From assembly GCA_015295805.1 (NCBI GenBank), contig DVEF01000081.1, forward strand, positions 1 to 38,979: DNA of 38,979 nt, written 5' to 3'. The notes under the pieces are model-generated. The model was not told where the DNA came from and ran no database searches. It saw only the letters and a list, made by a program, of their open reading frames with translations. Position numbers and translations under genes: made by a program. This document shows positions 17,264-27,909 of the stretch, piece by piece (positions within the stretch are counted from its first letter, which is position 1; every line of letters starts with the position of its first letter). Source of the DNA: Geminocystis sp. M7585_C2015_104 (GTDB taxonomy: Bacteria; Cyanobacteriota; Cyanobacteriia; Cyanobacteriales; Cyanobacteriaceae).

Positions 17264-18935
17264 ATGACAAGAAATGGCCTATAATTTTTTCCCAATACCG
17301 GCAAAGGATAGTAGCATTTCTAAATGCCAGTGGGGTAGAAGGAAACGGGGGATTGGAAGACAACTAATCATTTTTAAATACCAGTGATGGAGGGAAGACA
17401 GCCTAAAAAACACTAACTCATTCAGATGGCAGCGGTAAACAACGTGAGATGAATAAAAGACACTAATACTTTTTGTCTAGATGCCAACGGGTGACAAGGG
17501 GATAACCGAAAACACATACTAAATCATGCTTGTTGTCTAGACTAGATGTCACCGAGGGGGGATAGCCTACAATTGTTACCTGAATGCTGCGTATGACAAA
17601 ATGCTGTGTATGATGGGAAGTGGCTTCAAATCCCCCCTAGATAACAAAAGGTGACAGGAAACGGTTTATAATCCTTATAATCCTAGCCTGGGTGTCGGCA
17701 ACATACAACCCTCGTTTTTCTGGTTACTGGTGAAAAAAAGGTATGGTTTAAAACATACTACCCAGTCTTGTCTCGGTGTTAATGAGAGATAATAGGGGAT
17801 AACTCAAAATCATTGTCTAGATGCAAGTCAGACAAGACAAAAAGTAGCCTAAATATCATTACATAGCATTCTTGTGTGGATAGCAGTGGTAGATGACGAG
17901 AAAACAGCCAACCCACTCAGCAGCGGCTATTAGAGAATAACAAATAATGTCTTAAATAAATAAGCTCCTAATAAGACCTTAAAATGGGAAACAATAGCCT
18001 AAAACCCACTTGTCATCTCCTTATTTGATTATTTGAGTTACGGAAGTATCTGGCGACTGACAGATGACAATGGGTAGAATAACAGCTGAATTTGCTATCT
18101 AGACGTCATTGGGTAATAAAACCACAAAGAGAATAGTCTGAAAAACACCCACTATATTCTTATCTGGATTTCCGCTGGGAGGCAACAGATAATAGCCTGA
18201 AACACTATAGTCGCCTTCATCTAAAACTGTAGCAGACAACCAATGCCCAATGCCCAAAAAACCTGCAGAGGTGAGGATGAGAAAAACAGTCTAACGAAAG
18301 GCTGATTTTATTGTTATTCAGCCGCTAATGGCAGACAAAAATATCCCAAAAAATACTGGTATCCCACCCGGATGCCATCCCACCCGATGCCATTAGGAGA
18401 TAAAAGGGATTGTCTGAATAGGTGACTTGGAATTCTCTTCTGGATGCCAAAGGGATGCCAATATAAGGGGAAAGATGGCTTAAAACCCACCAGTCTTATC
18501 TGGAGGCTAAAAAGATAAAAGATAACAGCAAGGAAACAGCCTTTCCTCTCAAATCTCCGCATTGCCGTGGTTTGAAATCCAGTCTACCGGTAAAACACCA
18601 CAAAAAGTAGCCTGGAAATAAGTAAATCCCCGGTTATTGGCTTGAATACCGGTGGAGAAATGCTAGAGGCAGATGACATGACGGAAAATCTTGTTTAGCC
18701 GCTACTGGCAGAAACACAAAAGACATCCTAAAACTAAAAAAAAAAAAATACTAATCCTATGTCTGGATGCCTGCCTTATCTGTCTAGGCATAACAAGACA
18801 TAGCTGGAGAGATATTAATGCCCGACTGATAAACAGCCATAGAGAGATAACAAATGGTGACAGATGATGCAGGAAGAAAGGAAAAAAAGATGGGGGAATG
18901 ACTTGAAAACAAAATATGAGATTTTTGTCTGGATT
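17100..18935. repeat. Long degenerate tandem repeat array, period about 50-65 bp
   Basis: A core like TCTGGATGCC or TCTAGATGCC recurs at 17131, 17247, 17319, 17476, 17543 (as TAGATGTC), 17816, 18098, 18163, 18439, 18762 and 18928. It is followed after 25-35 bp by AGCCTAAAAC-type text (17400, 17570, 17848, 17996, 18134, 18192, 18477, 18608, 18725), often preceded by GGGAGATAACA-like purine text and followed by CACTAACTCATT. Spacing between neighbouring cores measured at 17321-17543 is 48-65 bp. No unit is exact, and all frames are closed. It is too degenerate and too long in period to be a CRISPR. Origin and function are unknown. Confidence 0.65.
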
Positions 18936-19400
18936 TTTATCCGGATAGGGGGATGTATGGTTTACTTTTAACGAGAATATTAGCACCATTTTATTTGACA
19001 ATTTTTTTGGCGGCGGTAGCCAATGTTAAACCACTTTTCTTTCGTTTCGTTTTGCTTTTTATCCTTGCTAAATGAAAGGGGAAAAGATACTTTAAATCTT
19101 GGGGATACTAATGCCAGTATCTTATACCCCCATAATTACCCGGGGATATTTTTGTTTTAGAGTTAGTTTTACCTTGCTGCCGAAATGGTTGTATTGTATG
19201 GTATTGCTGATTAGGTTTTTCAGTAATCTTTGCTTTCTTTCAGTAATCTTTGCAGATAAATAGTACTTCTCCAAACTAGAAGAATGGTAAGGAAAATGGT
19301 ATTGAAGGGTTGTCTGTTTTACGGCTGCCGGGAGAATATACATATTCACTAAGTCTTCATAAATTTCGTCCATTGGGGCGTCCGAGATTGTTTTTCTGCC
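18935..19400 (-). pseudogene. Relic of a sensor histidine kinase catalytic domain
   Basis: Reading the minus strand in one frame gives the kinase boxes in order. EIYEDLVNMYILPAA leads in, then the N box RLLKNLISNTIQYN and GSKVKLTLKQ. A TAA stop (19122-19124) sits immediately before a G1 box DTGISIPKI. After another stop come an F-box-like IFSPF and KAKRNERK. The G2/C-terminal part follows as PPPKKLSNKM with IFSLKVN, where the glycines are gone. At least four in-frame stops interrupt it. I cannot find a convincing H box upstream (19400-19900), so the sensor half is lost or beyond recognition. The family resembles OmpR-class partner kinases of cyanobacteria. It is clearly non-functional. Confidence 0.72.
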
Positions 19401-20870
19401 CCCCTTTGGCTGGGAGTAACAGGTATTATACCAGAAGTGACAATAATTTTTGTTTTCTGTTGGTTTTCTGTCTTTAAAGTTTTAGGATTTTCTGGCAAGA
19501 TTTGGGCGGGAAACTAATCCCAGTAAGGGTATTTCGCAATTTATGGAATACATCTGCCGCAAACCGTTTAAATTATTGGAGACTGGCAGGCATTGGCTGA
19601 CTGGATTTGTGACTCAAAAAAAAAAACGAAACTGGCGCAATTATGCTTATAGGACCAAACTGGGAGATAATTTAAACTAAGGGACAATAAGCCACACCCC
19701 AATACGCCCTATAATAACCGGAAGAGTTTAACTGGCAGTATTATTGAAAAAAAAATTGCTACTTTTGTTTGTAGTGCCTCAAGTTTCCATCCCTCTGGTT
19801 TTTTATTTATGCCCTATTGTTATTTATACCCCATTGTCAGGCTCCAAACCTATTATTTTATCTTGGAATAACAATTATCTAGCAATATTAGAATCATTTT
19901 TCTGGTGCATCTTGTAGATTTGATAGGATTATCTGAAAGAAAATGCTCCTTGTTTGAGGGGCGGGTGTGGATATTAAAAGCGATTGTTTCTCATAAGAAA
20001 CCACAAGCAATCCCATTACCACCGTCTACCGGTTTAGGAAGAATTTAGATTGGCATATTGGTCTTTTAGGCTGATGGCTAGGCTGATGGCAATCACCGCA
20101 ATTATTTTTGTTCTAAACTAACCATTCCCTGTTAGAATCCTGCTTATGATTATTTTCCATCAATCAGCAAAGGGGCGGTGTACTTTAGGTTTATACCTAT
20201 GGTTTGAGATTATTTATGTAAACAATTATTGCTTAAATTCACTGCATTTTAAAAGGGCAATAGGGTATAATTTAATAGGTATTACCAATATTTTTACCAT
20301 TTTATTTTGCATATTTGTTAAGATATAATACGAGGGTGCGGCCATGGCGAGGCAACAATTAGCTGGTTTATGAAGTTAGAATATAGCCTAAACAATAATC
20401 CGATTTAAGAGGATATAAATGGCTATTAAAACCCTAGAAATAGCATCTATTTTGTCCCATTTTTTATACGGCATATTTATATGCTATTCGCCTTGGTTAT
20501 CTTCAAGGAGAATATAAGCCAGTTAAGTTAAATCAGGCTGAGGGAACAATAAAAAGGTATTTTTTATACGCTTAATAGTTTCAGGGAAAAAAAACAAAAA
20601 AAACTGCCAGTGTTATGGAGTAAATAATCTTGAACCTCGTGGGGCGGAAATGGGAAAATCTTGAGAAAGGAGGAGGGAGAAGGAGGAAACAAGGGGAGAG
20701 GTGAAAAAAAAGTTATTTTTGGGGAGGACTTTGCTAAACTAGAGAGAGGGAGCTAAGACAACGATTTGAGGTGTCTGCTCCTAGTCTAACACGGTTCCCC
20801 TAAAGGGGACATGGGGTTGGAAAAAAGCAATAAGCATGGCAATTAGACAATATAAGAGGGACTAACAGTT
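19401..20870. other. AT-rich region without genes, leading to cp12
   Basis: Short open frames only. One frame at about 19542-19679 (45 codons, basic, FVTQKKKRNWRNYAY) is isolated. Another at 20146-20328 is Ile/Phe-rich. Neither has a ribosome site plus family match. The last 170 bp hold the cp12 leader with a TCCCC/GGGGA hairpin. The remainder of the 16.6-20.8 kb desert is likely decayed DNA. Confidence 0.5.
20796..20809 (+). promoter_or_regulatory. Leader hairpin before cp12
   Basis: TCCCC-TAAA-GGGGA, a perfect 5-bp stem with a TAAA loop, about 62 bp before the cp12 ATG. It has no T-tract, so it is more likely a leader structure than a terminator. Confidence 0.4.
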
Positions 20871-21104
20871 ATGGGCAATTTGGAAAACTTAGAGGAAAGA
20901 ATCCAAGAGGAAATCAAACACGCTAGGGAAGTGTGCGAAAATCCCAACAGTACAAGTGCTGAATGTGCAGCCGCTTGGGATGCAGTAGAGGAATTGCAGG
21001 CAGAGGCGGCGCACCAGCGGGTAAAAGAGGAACATAAGACTTCGCTGGAAAAATACTGCGAGGAGAATCCCGACGCGGTAGAGTGTCGCATATATGATGA
21101 CTAG
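20871..21104 (+). CDS. cp12: CP12, Calvin-cycle redox regulator
   Basis: A 77-residue intrinsically disordered protein that links GAPDH and phosphoribulokinase into an inactive complex in the dark. The hallmark AWDAVEEL is at residues 35-42. The four regulatory Cys are all present: Cys22 and Cys32 (PRK side), and Cys63 and Cys72 in YCEENPDAVEC (GAPDH side), with the terminal RIYDD inserting near GAPDH. GAGGGACTAACAGTT precedes the ATG. It stands alone between the desert and a DUF3177 gene. This is a complete, canonical CP12 without a CBS fusion. Confidence 0.96.
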   Translation: MGNLENLEERIQEEIKHAREVCENPNSTSAECAAAWDAVEELQAEAAHQRVKEEHKTSLEKYCEENPDAVECRIYDD

Positions 21105-21129
21105 AATGTAGTTTAATTGTAATAAAAAA

Positions 21130-21163
21130 TAGCGAGGCGATGCCAATATCGGCTTTTTCGCCC
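21130..21163 (+). terminator. Possible terminator after cp12
   Basis: GGCGA...TCGCC outer arms (21136-21140 and 21158-21162), with inner CGAT/ATCG pairing and a TTTTT at 21154-21158. The stem is imperfect, so this is a weak call. Confidence 0.35.
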
Positions 21164-21213
21164 TGCATACTTGAGTGGAGTTTTTCCCCCCCAGTGGGGG
21201 GTTATTGTCAGTC

Positions 21214-21807
21214 ATGGGAGAGGCGTTAACAAAGGCACTGATTTGGACTAACTATAAGTTATTTGTAGTAGTTTGTTTGATTTTGCCGTTGGTTTTGTCT
21301 TTTTGGAGTATAAAGACACCATACCCTTCAATTCAACGGCTGCTGGGGATATATTGGCGGGTGTCAAGTCTGTTGGCCATCGCCATTTATCTGTTAATCC
21401 CGGTGTGGGAAGTGGGTTATCTAGCCTGGTTTGCGGGGCATATCTTGATAGTCATCTCCCTTTGGTTTTGGGTGGACATCAATGACGAGATTCGGGATTT
21501 GCCAAAGAGTAGGCTGCAGTTGGCAATCACCTCCTGGCGCTGGGCGGTAACCTTTTATGGGATTGCCTCGGCTATTGGCTTTATCCCCTTTCTCCGGTGT
21601 GGGTTTCTGGAAGACGCGAGGGAGGATAAAATGTGCCGACTGTGGCTGGAGGCTCCATGGCACTACAAAGCCTGGTTCCACCCCACGGCTACCACTGGCT
21701 TTCTGGGCTTTTTGGGGATGATGGGGCTAATTATCTATCTCATTTCCTTTGCCTATTTTTTGACCTTCCGTTTGATTAAACAAGGAAGGATTGCATTAGA
21801 CCAGTAA
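21214..21807 (+). CDS. DUF3177 family membrane protein
   Basis: A cyanobacteria-specific protein of about 197 residues with five predicted TM helices. WVDINDEIRDLP and a Cys-containing loop (RCGFLEDAREDKMCRLW) between helices are distinctive. The function is unknown. I place the start at ATG 21214; a GTG at 21175 in the same frame adds 13 residues that overlap the terminator-like hairpin region. It converges on fabF, with 29 bp between the two 3' ends. Confidence 0.78.
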   Translation: MGEALTKALIWTNYKLFVVVCLILPLVLSFWSIKTPYPSIQRLLGIYWRVSSLLAIAIYLLIPVWEVGYLAWFAGHILIVISLWFWVDINDEIRDLPKSRLQLAITSWRWAVTFYGIASAIGFIPFLRCGFLEDAREDKMCRLWLEAPWHYKAWFHPTATTGFLGFLGMMGLIIYLISFAYFLTFRLIKQGRIALDQ

Positions 21808-21836
21808 ATTGTTATATTACAATATCTTCCTGTGTG

Positions 21837-23087
21837 TTACTGATGTTTACGGAAGGCCAGGGTGACGTTGTGACCACCAAAACCAAAAGAGTTGGAGAGG
21901 GCGACGTTGACAGTCATGTGACGGGGTTTGTGGGGGACGTAGTCCAAATCGCACTCTGGATCTGGATTTTCGAGATTGATGGTGGGGGGCACCAGATCGT
22001 GGGCGATAGCCAAAACGGTGGCTACGGCCTCTACTCCCCCTGAGCCCCCCAATAGGTGTCCTGTCATGGATTTGGTGGAACTGATGGCCACGTTGTAGGC
22101 GTGTTCCCCTAAAGCGCGTTTAATGGCTCTGGTTTCAGTGACATCATTGGCGGGGGTGCTTGTGCCATGGGCGTTGATGTAGGAAACCTCTTCTGGAGTT
22201 ATGCCGGCATCTTTAAGGGCAAGAGTCATGGCACGGCTGGCGCCAATTCCTTCTGGTCCTGGAGCTGTCATATGATATGCGTCACACGTCATACCATAAC
22301 CCACCATTTCTGCGTAGATGCGGGCGCCCCTGGCTAGGGCATGTTCTCTTTCTTCTAAGATGAGGATGCCACAGCCCTCCCCCATAACAAAGCCGTCTCT
22401 GTCGCGATCAAAGGGGCGACAGGCGGTTTCTGGGCTGTCATTGCGGGTGGAAAGAGCCTTGGCGGCAGCGAAACCTCCCACCCCCAGGGGGGTAATAGCC
22501 GCCTCTGTGCCACCGCAAATCATCACCTGGGCATAACCCCCCTGGATGAGGCGGAAGGCATCGCCAATGGCATTAGCTCCTGCTGCACAGGCGGTGACTG
22601 AACAGGAATTTGGCCCTTTAGCCCCAGTGTGAATAGCAGTTAAGCCGGCCGCCATGTTACAAATCATGGTAGGCACTAGGAAAGGAGTAATGCGACTGGG
22701 CCCTTTTTCCAGTAGTACCTTGTGTTGTTCCTCCATGATAGCCAGCCCGCCGATACCAGTGCCAATCACCACCCCAACCTGTTCAGCATTGGCCTCTGTA
22801 ATCTTCAACCCCGCGTCTTCCAGGGCCATTTTGCTACAGGCGACGGCGAAATGGGAGAAACGAGCCATCCGCTTGGCATCTTTCTTCTCCATGTAGTCTA
22901 GGGGGTCAAAATTTTTCACCTCGCCGGCAAACTGACAGGAGAAATCACTGGCATCAAAGGCGGTAATTTTGGCGATGCCGTTGCGCCCACTCACCAACCC
23001 TTCCCAGTATTCCTTTAGGTTGTTACCAATGGGGGTTATAGCCGCCAACCCTGTCACAACAACTCTTTTCTTTTCCCAATAAGTCAT
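21837..23087 (-). CDS. fabF: 3-oxoacyl-[ACP] synthase II (KAS II)
   Basis: A 416-residue condensing enzyme of type II fatty acid elongation in the cytosol. The nucleophile Cys167 is in TACAAGAN, and the catalytic His307 (NAHGTSTPAND) and His344 (SMTGHLLGGSGG) are present, with Lys339. The sequence is full length. It lies 128 bp downstream of acpP on the same strand, the common acpP-fabF order, so the pair is likely cotranscribed. Confidence 0.98.
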   Translation of the reverse strand: MTYWEKKRVVVTGLAAITPIGNNLKEYWEGLVSGRNGIAKITAFDASDFSCQFAGEVKNFDPLDYMEKKDAKRMARFSHFAVACSKMALEDAGLKITEANAEQVGVVIGTGIGGLAIMEEQHKVLLEKGPSRITPFLVPTMICNMAAGLTAIHTGAKGPNSCSVTACAAGANAIGDAFRLIQGGYAQVMICGGTEAAITPLGVGGFAAAKALSTRNDSPETACRPFDRDRDGFVMGEGCGILILEEREHALARGARIYAEMVGYGMTCDAYHMTAPGPEGIGASRAMTLALKDAGITPEEVSYINAHGTSTPANDVTETRAIKRALGEHAYNVAISSTKSMTGHLLGGSGGVEAVATVLAIAHDLVPPTINLENPDPECDLDYVPHKPRHMTVNVALSNSFGFGGHNVTLAFRKHQ

Positions 23088-23215
23088 AGTTTTGTCATAT
23101 AAAAACTAAAATCTGCCATGGCTAGCAGAAGTATAAGTTATTAATATATATTAAGGGGTGAACCGATAAACTGAATGCGGTTCGGTTCATATTCTCCCCC
23201 AACTTCACTCACCAA

Positions 23216-23464
23216 CTAAGCCTTGGCAGTGATTTTACTTTCAATGTGTTCCACTGCCTGGCCCACTGTCTTGATTTTTTCCGCCTCCTCATCGGAAATT
23301 TCGATGTCGAATGCCTCTTCTAAGGCCATTACTAATTCCACTACGTCTAGGGAATCGGCGTCCAGGTCATTCACAAAATCGGCCTCGGGAGTTATTTTTC
23401 CCTTGTCTACATCTAATTGTTCGGCTACTATGTCTACTACCTTTTCAAATATCTCCTGATTCAT
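23216..23464 (-). CDS. acpP: Acyl carrier protein
   Basis: An 82-residue acidic four-helix carrier that holds acyl chains on a phosphopantetheine arm. The attachment site is Ser38 in [12 protein letters not shown]. It is upstream of fabF in the same direction. The gene is compact, typical in length and highly conserved. The 145-bp region behind it, up to the SPOR gene 3' end, should hold its promoter; I see no strong consensus box. Confidence 0.98.
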   Translation of the reverse strand: MNQEIFEKVVDIVAEQLDVDKGKITPEADFVNDLDADSLDVVELVMALEEAFDIEISDEEAEKIKTVGQAVEHIESKITAKA

Positions 23465-23609
23465 ATTCTTCTGTCCACACTGTCTTTGGTCTATGGTAAT
23501 AGTGATTTGTCGGCCGCCAAAAGGAGGGGCAGACGATTTGACTGTTTTTCAGTTTACATTTTCTTAGACAATCATTGAACAATAATATCGCAAAATTGCA
23601 CCGAAAATT

Positions 23610-24458
23610 TTAGGGTACAATGAGAAATTTGAGACCCGCCCGTGCTACCGCCTTGGCGGCCTGTTGGGCGTTGGGGTAGCTGCTAAAACGGCCTATTTGC
23701 CAAAAGGTTTGCCCCTGATGGTTTGTTCTAAAGGCTTCCGGGTACAGGTTTTTGAGGGTTTTCTCCTCTTGCCCACTAATTGCCCTCACCAACACCCTAT
23801 ATGTAGCAGTCGTCTCTGGTTTTGATGCCGGGGCTGATTTATTATTTTTTTTGTCACTTGTTGTAATCTGATAATTTCTGGCAATAGTCTCCATGTCAGG
23901 GGGTTCGGAGAAAACAAGGATTTCCTTTAGACTCCGGCGTCTTGGGGTTTCACTCGTTGGGTTAGGGCTTGTTGGGGCAGGGGGTGTCTCTAAGGGTGGT
24001 GGAATTATTTGTATGGCGATACTACTGGGACTGGAGACCCTTTGAGATGGTGGTGTAATATCCGCGGGGGTGATGTCAAAGGGGGACACACTGCCAGAGG
24101 TTTGTTCTGTAAGGGGTTGTGGCAGAATGTAGGGCTCTTTTAAGGGGGGTACGGGTGGCAAACTCTGATGACTGGATACCGGATTACCTCCCACTGCTGC
24201 TGGCTTGGGTGTGTTGTTCTCTCTGATATAATACACGTCTACCCCGGGAGGAGCATTATCTGGCTTTGGCAGTGGGGGAATGGGGGCATTTGCGCCTCTT
24301 AAAAGGTCCATCCCCGGCACCTCTGCGCTGGAATTATAGGGGTCTACATTTATTGCTATCCCCTGTGCCTGTGCATCTTTGTATGACAAAAATAGTGGAA
24401 AAAAAGAGAACCCCCACACAAGAAAAGTAAAATAGCCTTGAGATGATTTTGTTTTCAT
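23610..24458 (-). CDS. Exported SPOR-domain protein
   Basis: A protein of 282 residues with an N-terminal signal peptide (MKTKSSQGYFTFLVW through AQAQG), a long Pro/Ser-rich linker (about residues 40-200), and a C-terminal SPOR-like repeat (YRVLVRAISGQEEKTL...FWQIGRFSSYPNAQQAAKAV) that should bind denuded peptidoglycan. I chose ATG 24458, behind AGGGTG, because it gives a clean signal peptide; a longer frame from 24563 adds 35 residues that spoil it. It probably acts in the periplasm or at the septum. It lies downstream of chlN on the same strand with 130 bp between. Confidence 0.8.
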   Translation of the reverse strand: MKTKSSQGYFTFLVWGFSFFPLFLSYKDAQAQGIAINVDPYNSSAEVPGMDLLRGANAPIPPLPKPDNAPPGVDVYYIRENNTPKPAAVGGNPVSSHQSLPPVPPLKEPYILPQPLTEQTSGSVSPFDITPADITPPSQRVSSPSSIAIQIIPPPLETPPAPTSPNPTSETPRRRSLKEILVFSEPPDMETIARNYQITTSDKKNNKSAPASKPETTATYRVLVRAISGQEEKTLKNLYPEAFRTNHQGQTFWQIGRFSSYPNAQQAAKAVARAGLKFLIVP

Positions 24459-24588
24459 AGCACCCTGGATGAAAAAAAGACTCCCCTGGCATGTGGTAAG
24501 TACTCCTGTCAATGGGTTAAAGTCCTTGCCACATGCCAAACCAATATAAACACAATAGCACAAGAGTTGGGAGCTGAGCTTTTAATGT

Positions 24589-25986
<1,398 letters not shown>

Positions 25987-26150
25987 TTATTATGGCGAAT
26001 AAGCAGTACAATTTGGTCAAGCAGCCCGTTTTGTTTCCCTTTGTCCCCGGCGCCCTTCCATTGCCTGGAGGGTGTAGAAATTTAAATCCAAAAAAGGGAT
26101 AGCATCTAAGGTCCTGCCACCACCTTTTGTCACGTGGGTCAGGTAAAATT

Positions 26151-26544
26151 TCACCCCCCCTCTGGATACAAATCCGGATACGAAAAGGTCAAAACCCTCA
26201 AGATGAAGTTATAATCTGGTATGTTTTCGCTATACCATTCATATCCCTGTTTTCTTCTTTTTTCTAGCTCCTCAATTGGAGCGAGATTTGCTACTAGTAA
26301 CAAGTTTGGAAAATTAGAGGGATTCACCTCCCCAATACGGGCTTGTGGGGGGTATTTAAGAAATTCTAAGCCTTGGCAAGTTTCCTCCGGGCAAAGGGCA
26401 GTCACAAGGCCAAGAATGAAACTTTGTTGAATCCATCCCTTTTACCCAAAACAGAATATCAGGTACTCATTTTTTTCCCAGAATTGAAGGAGTTTTTCCT
26501 TAGTTGGGGCTCGGAAATTAGTGTGAATATCCCGAAAGTGTTTT
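26151..26544 (-). pseudogene. Broken DUF5331-like gene between chlL and chlN
   Basis: An 84-codon frame (GTG 26405 to stop at 26151-26153) continues upstream in the same frame. Before the GTG it reads KGWIQQSFILGL, then a TAA at 26442-26444, then about 29 further codons including TKEKLLQFWEKNEYLIF, then another stop near 26533. The split parts look like one protein: an LKQKW-like segment followed by a FILGLVTAL segment, which is how I remember the small DUF5331 proteins that sit between chlL and chlN in many cyanobacteria. Family identity is tentative. No ATG or ribosome site is left for the 5' half. The GTG at 26405 could in principle start a shortened product. Confidence 0.5.
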
Positions 26545-26618
26545 AGGTTTACCCCCCTTTGATGGTAAAAATTTATCGTAAACTGGTGGCAAGCAAAGAG
26601 GAATTAACAGATGTAATT

Positions 26619-27482
26619 TCAAACCATCATTAGTTCCAATTCCTCTTGTGGTTGTGGTTTGGGGGGATTGAGATAGTAGTCGGAAAGAAGGGCAAATAAT
26701 TCCCTGTCAGAGGCTTCCTTGGGAATGACGCCTTCCGGTTGTGCCAAAATCTGGTCAGCAATATTTAGGTAGTACTGACAAACGTAATTCAGAGAGGGAT
26801 CATTTTCTGCCATTTCAAACAAAGTCTTGCCTTTAACCCTGGAAATACGTATGTCCTCAATGAGGGGTAAGACTTCCAAAACCGGCATGGGCACATGGGA
26901 GACATACTTGTCTATCAAATCCCGTTTGGAGGTGCGATTACCAATTAAACCCAAAAGACGAAGGGGATGGGTGCGCGCCTTTTCCCTTACGGAGGCAGCA
27001 ATACGATTGGCGGCAAACAGGGCATCAAAGCCGTTGTCTGTCACAATGACGCAATAATTGGCATAGTTTAAAGGTGCAGCAAATCCACCACATACCACGT
27101 CGCCCAACACGTCGAAGAGAATCACGTCATACTCGTCAAAGGCGTTTAATTCCTTCAACAACTTGACGGTTTCCCCTACTACATAGCCACCACAACCTGC
27201 CCCTGCCGGTGGCCCTCCCGCCTCCACACAGTCTACCCCCGCGTAGCCCTTGTATATCACGTCTTCCGGCCAAATGTCCTCATAGTGGAAGTTTCTTTCC
27301 TGAAGGGTGTCAATTATAGTGGGAATAAGGAAACCAGTCAAGGTGAATGTACTATCGTGTTTTGGATCGCAACCTATCTGTAATACTCTCTTCCCCCTTT
27401 TAGCTAGCGCTACTGATATATTGCAACTTGTAGTGGATTTTCCGATGCCCCCCTTGCCATAAACGGCTAGTGTCAGTGTCAT
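26619..27482 (-). CDS. chlL: Light-independent protochlorophyllide reductase Fe-protein ChlL
   Basis: A 287-residue NifH-like ATPase that donates electrons from a bridging 4Fe-4S cluster to ChlN-ChlB. The P-loop GKGGIGKST is at residues 10-18, and the cluster ligands are Cys97 (GAGCGGY) and Cys131 (DVVCGGF). The sequence is full length. CTAGGGAG about 7 bases before ATG 27482 is a fair ribosome site. It is followed by the broken ORF and chlN on the same strand. The enzyme is oxygen sensitive, so it matters mostly in the dark or at low O2. Confidence 0.98.
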   Translation of the reverse strand: MTLTLAVYGKGGIGKSTTSCNISVALAKRGKRVLQIGCDPKHDSTFTLTGFLIPTIIDTLQERNFHYEDIWPEDVIYKGYAGVDCVEAGGPPAGAGCGGYVVGETVKLLKELNAFDEYDVILFDVLGDVVCGGFAAPLNYANYCVIVTDNGFDALFAANRIAASVREKARTHPLRLLGLIGNRTSKRDLIDKYVSHVPMPVLEVLPLIEDIRISRVKGKTLFEMAENDPSLNYVCQYYLNIADQILAQPEGVIPKEASDRELFALLSDYYLNPPKPQPQEELELMMV

Positions 27483-27842
27483 AGTTTTTTCTCCCTAGTT
27501 GCATTTGTACTATTTATCAATTTGACACAATTTAACGGGGGCGCAAAGATTAAAAGAAGTAGCTATTGTTTCTCCGCTCGTTAAATGAAGCTAAAATGCG
27601 TTTATATTAGGCCTATTCGGATATAAATGCGATATTTTGCCTTTTTTTCCAGTTTTGTGTTCTAGTACATGGTAATTTGGCACAATAGCAAAAGTTTAAA
27701 TAAAAAAAAAGCTAAAAAGATAAATGGTACACTTTAGAGGCTTTTGAAGGCTTTATGGTCAATTATGGAAAAAATCCAGGAAAACAAAAAGGAGAATGAT
27801 TAGCCAATGTAAATTATTGCAACAATTTTGCACCGGGAGACA
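27483..27842. other. chlL upstream region
   Basis: About 360 bp with no gene. It is AT-rich with a minus-strand TATAAA at 27601-27606 as a weak -10 candidate for chlL. The speE terminator borders it on the right. Confidence 0.45.
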
Positions 27843-27865
27843 ATAAAAAAAGCCCCGTCGGGGGC
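27843..27865 (-). terminator. Rho-independent terminator of speE
   Basis: On the minus strand, GCCCC-CGAC-GGGGC followed by TTTTTTT (plus-strand A-run at 27845-27851). The stem is a perfect 5-bp GC helix, 45 bp after the speE stop. It is the cleanest terminator in the window. Confidence 0.85.
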
Positions 27866-27909
27866 AATATATGAAGGTCTAGACTAACAGACTATAATTA
27901 TATAGTACC

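Noticed and set aside
17100-18935. CRISPR array
   Set aside because: Units are longer (about 50-65 bp), none is identical to another, and no constant repeat with unique spacers or cas gene is present.
18702-19001. 99-codon minus-strand open frame
   Set aside because: Its first residues are the tail of the kinase relic and the rest reads through the repeat array; not a real gene.
20146-20328. 60-codon Ile/Phe-rich frame
   Set aside because: Typical of chance frames in AT-rich DNA; no start context.
21834-22043. Plus-strand ORF antisense to fabF
   Set aside because: A shadow frame of the GC-rich fabF coding sequence.
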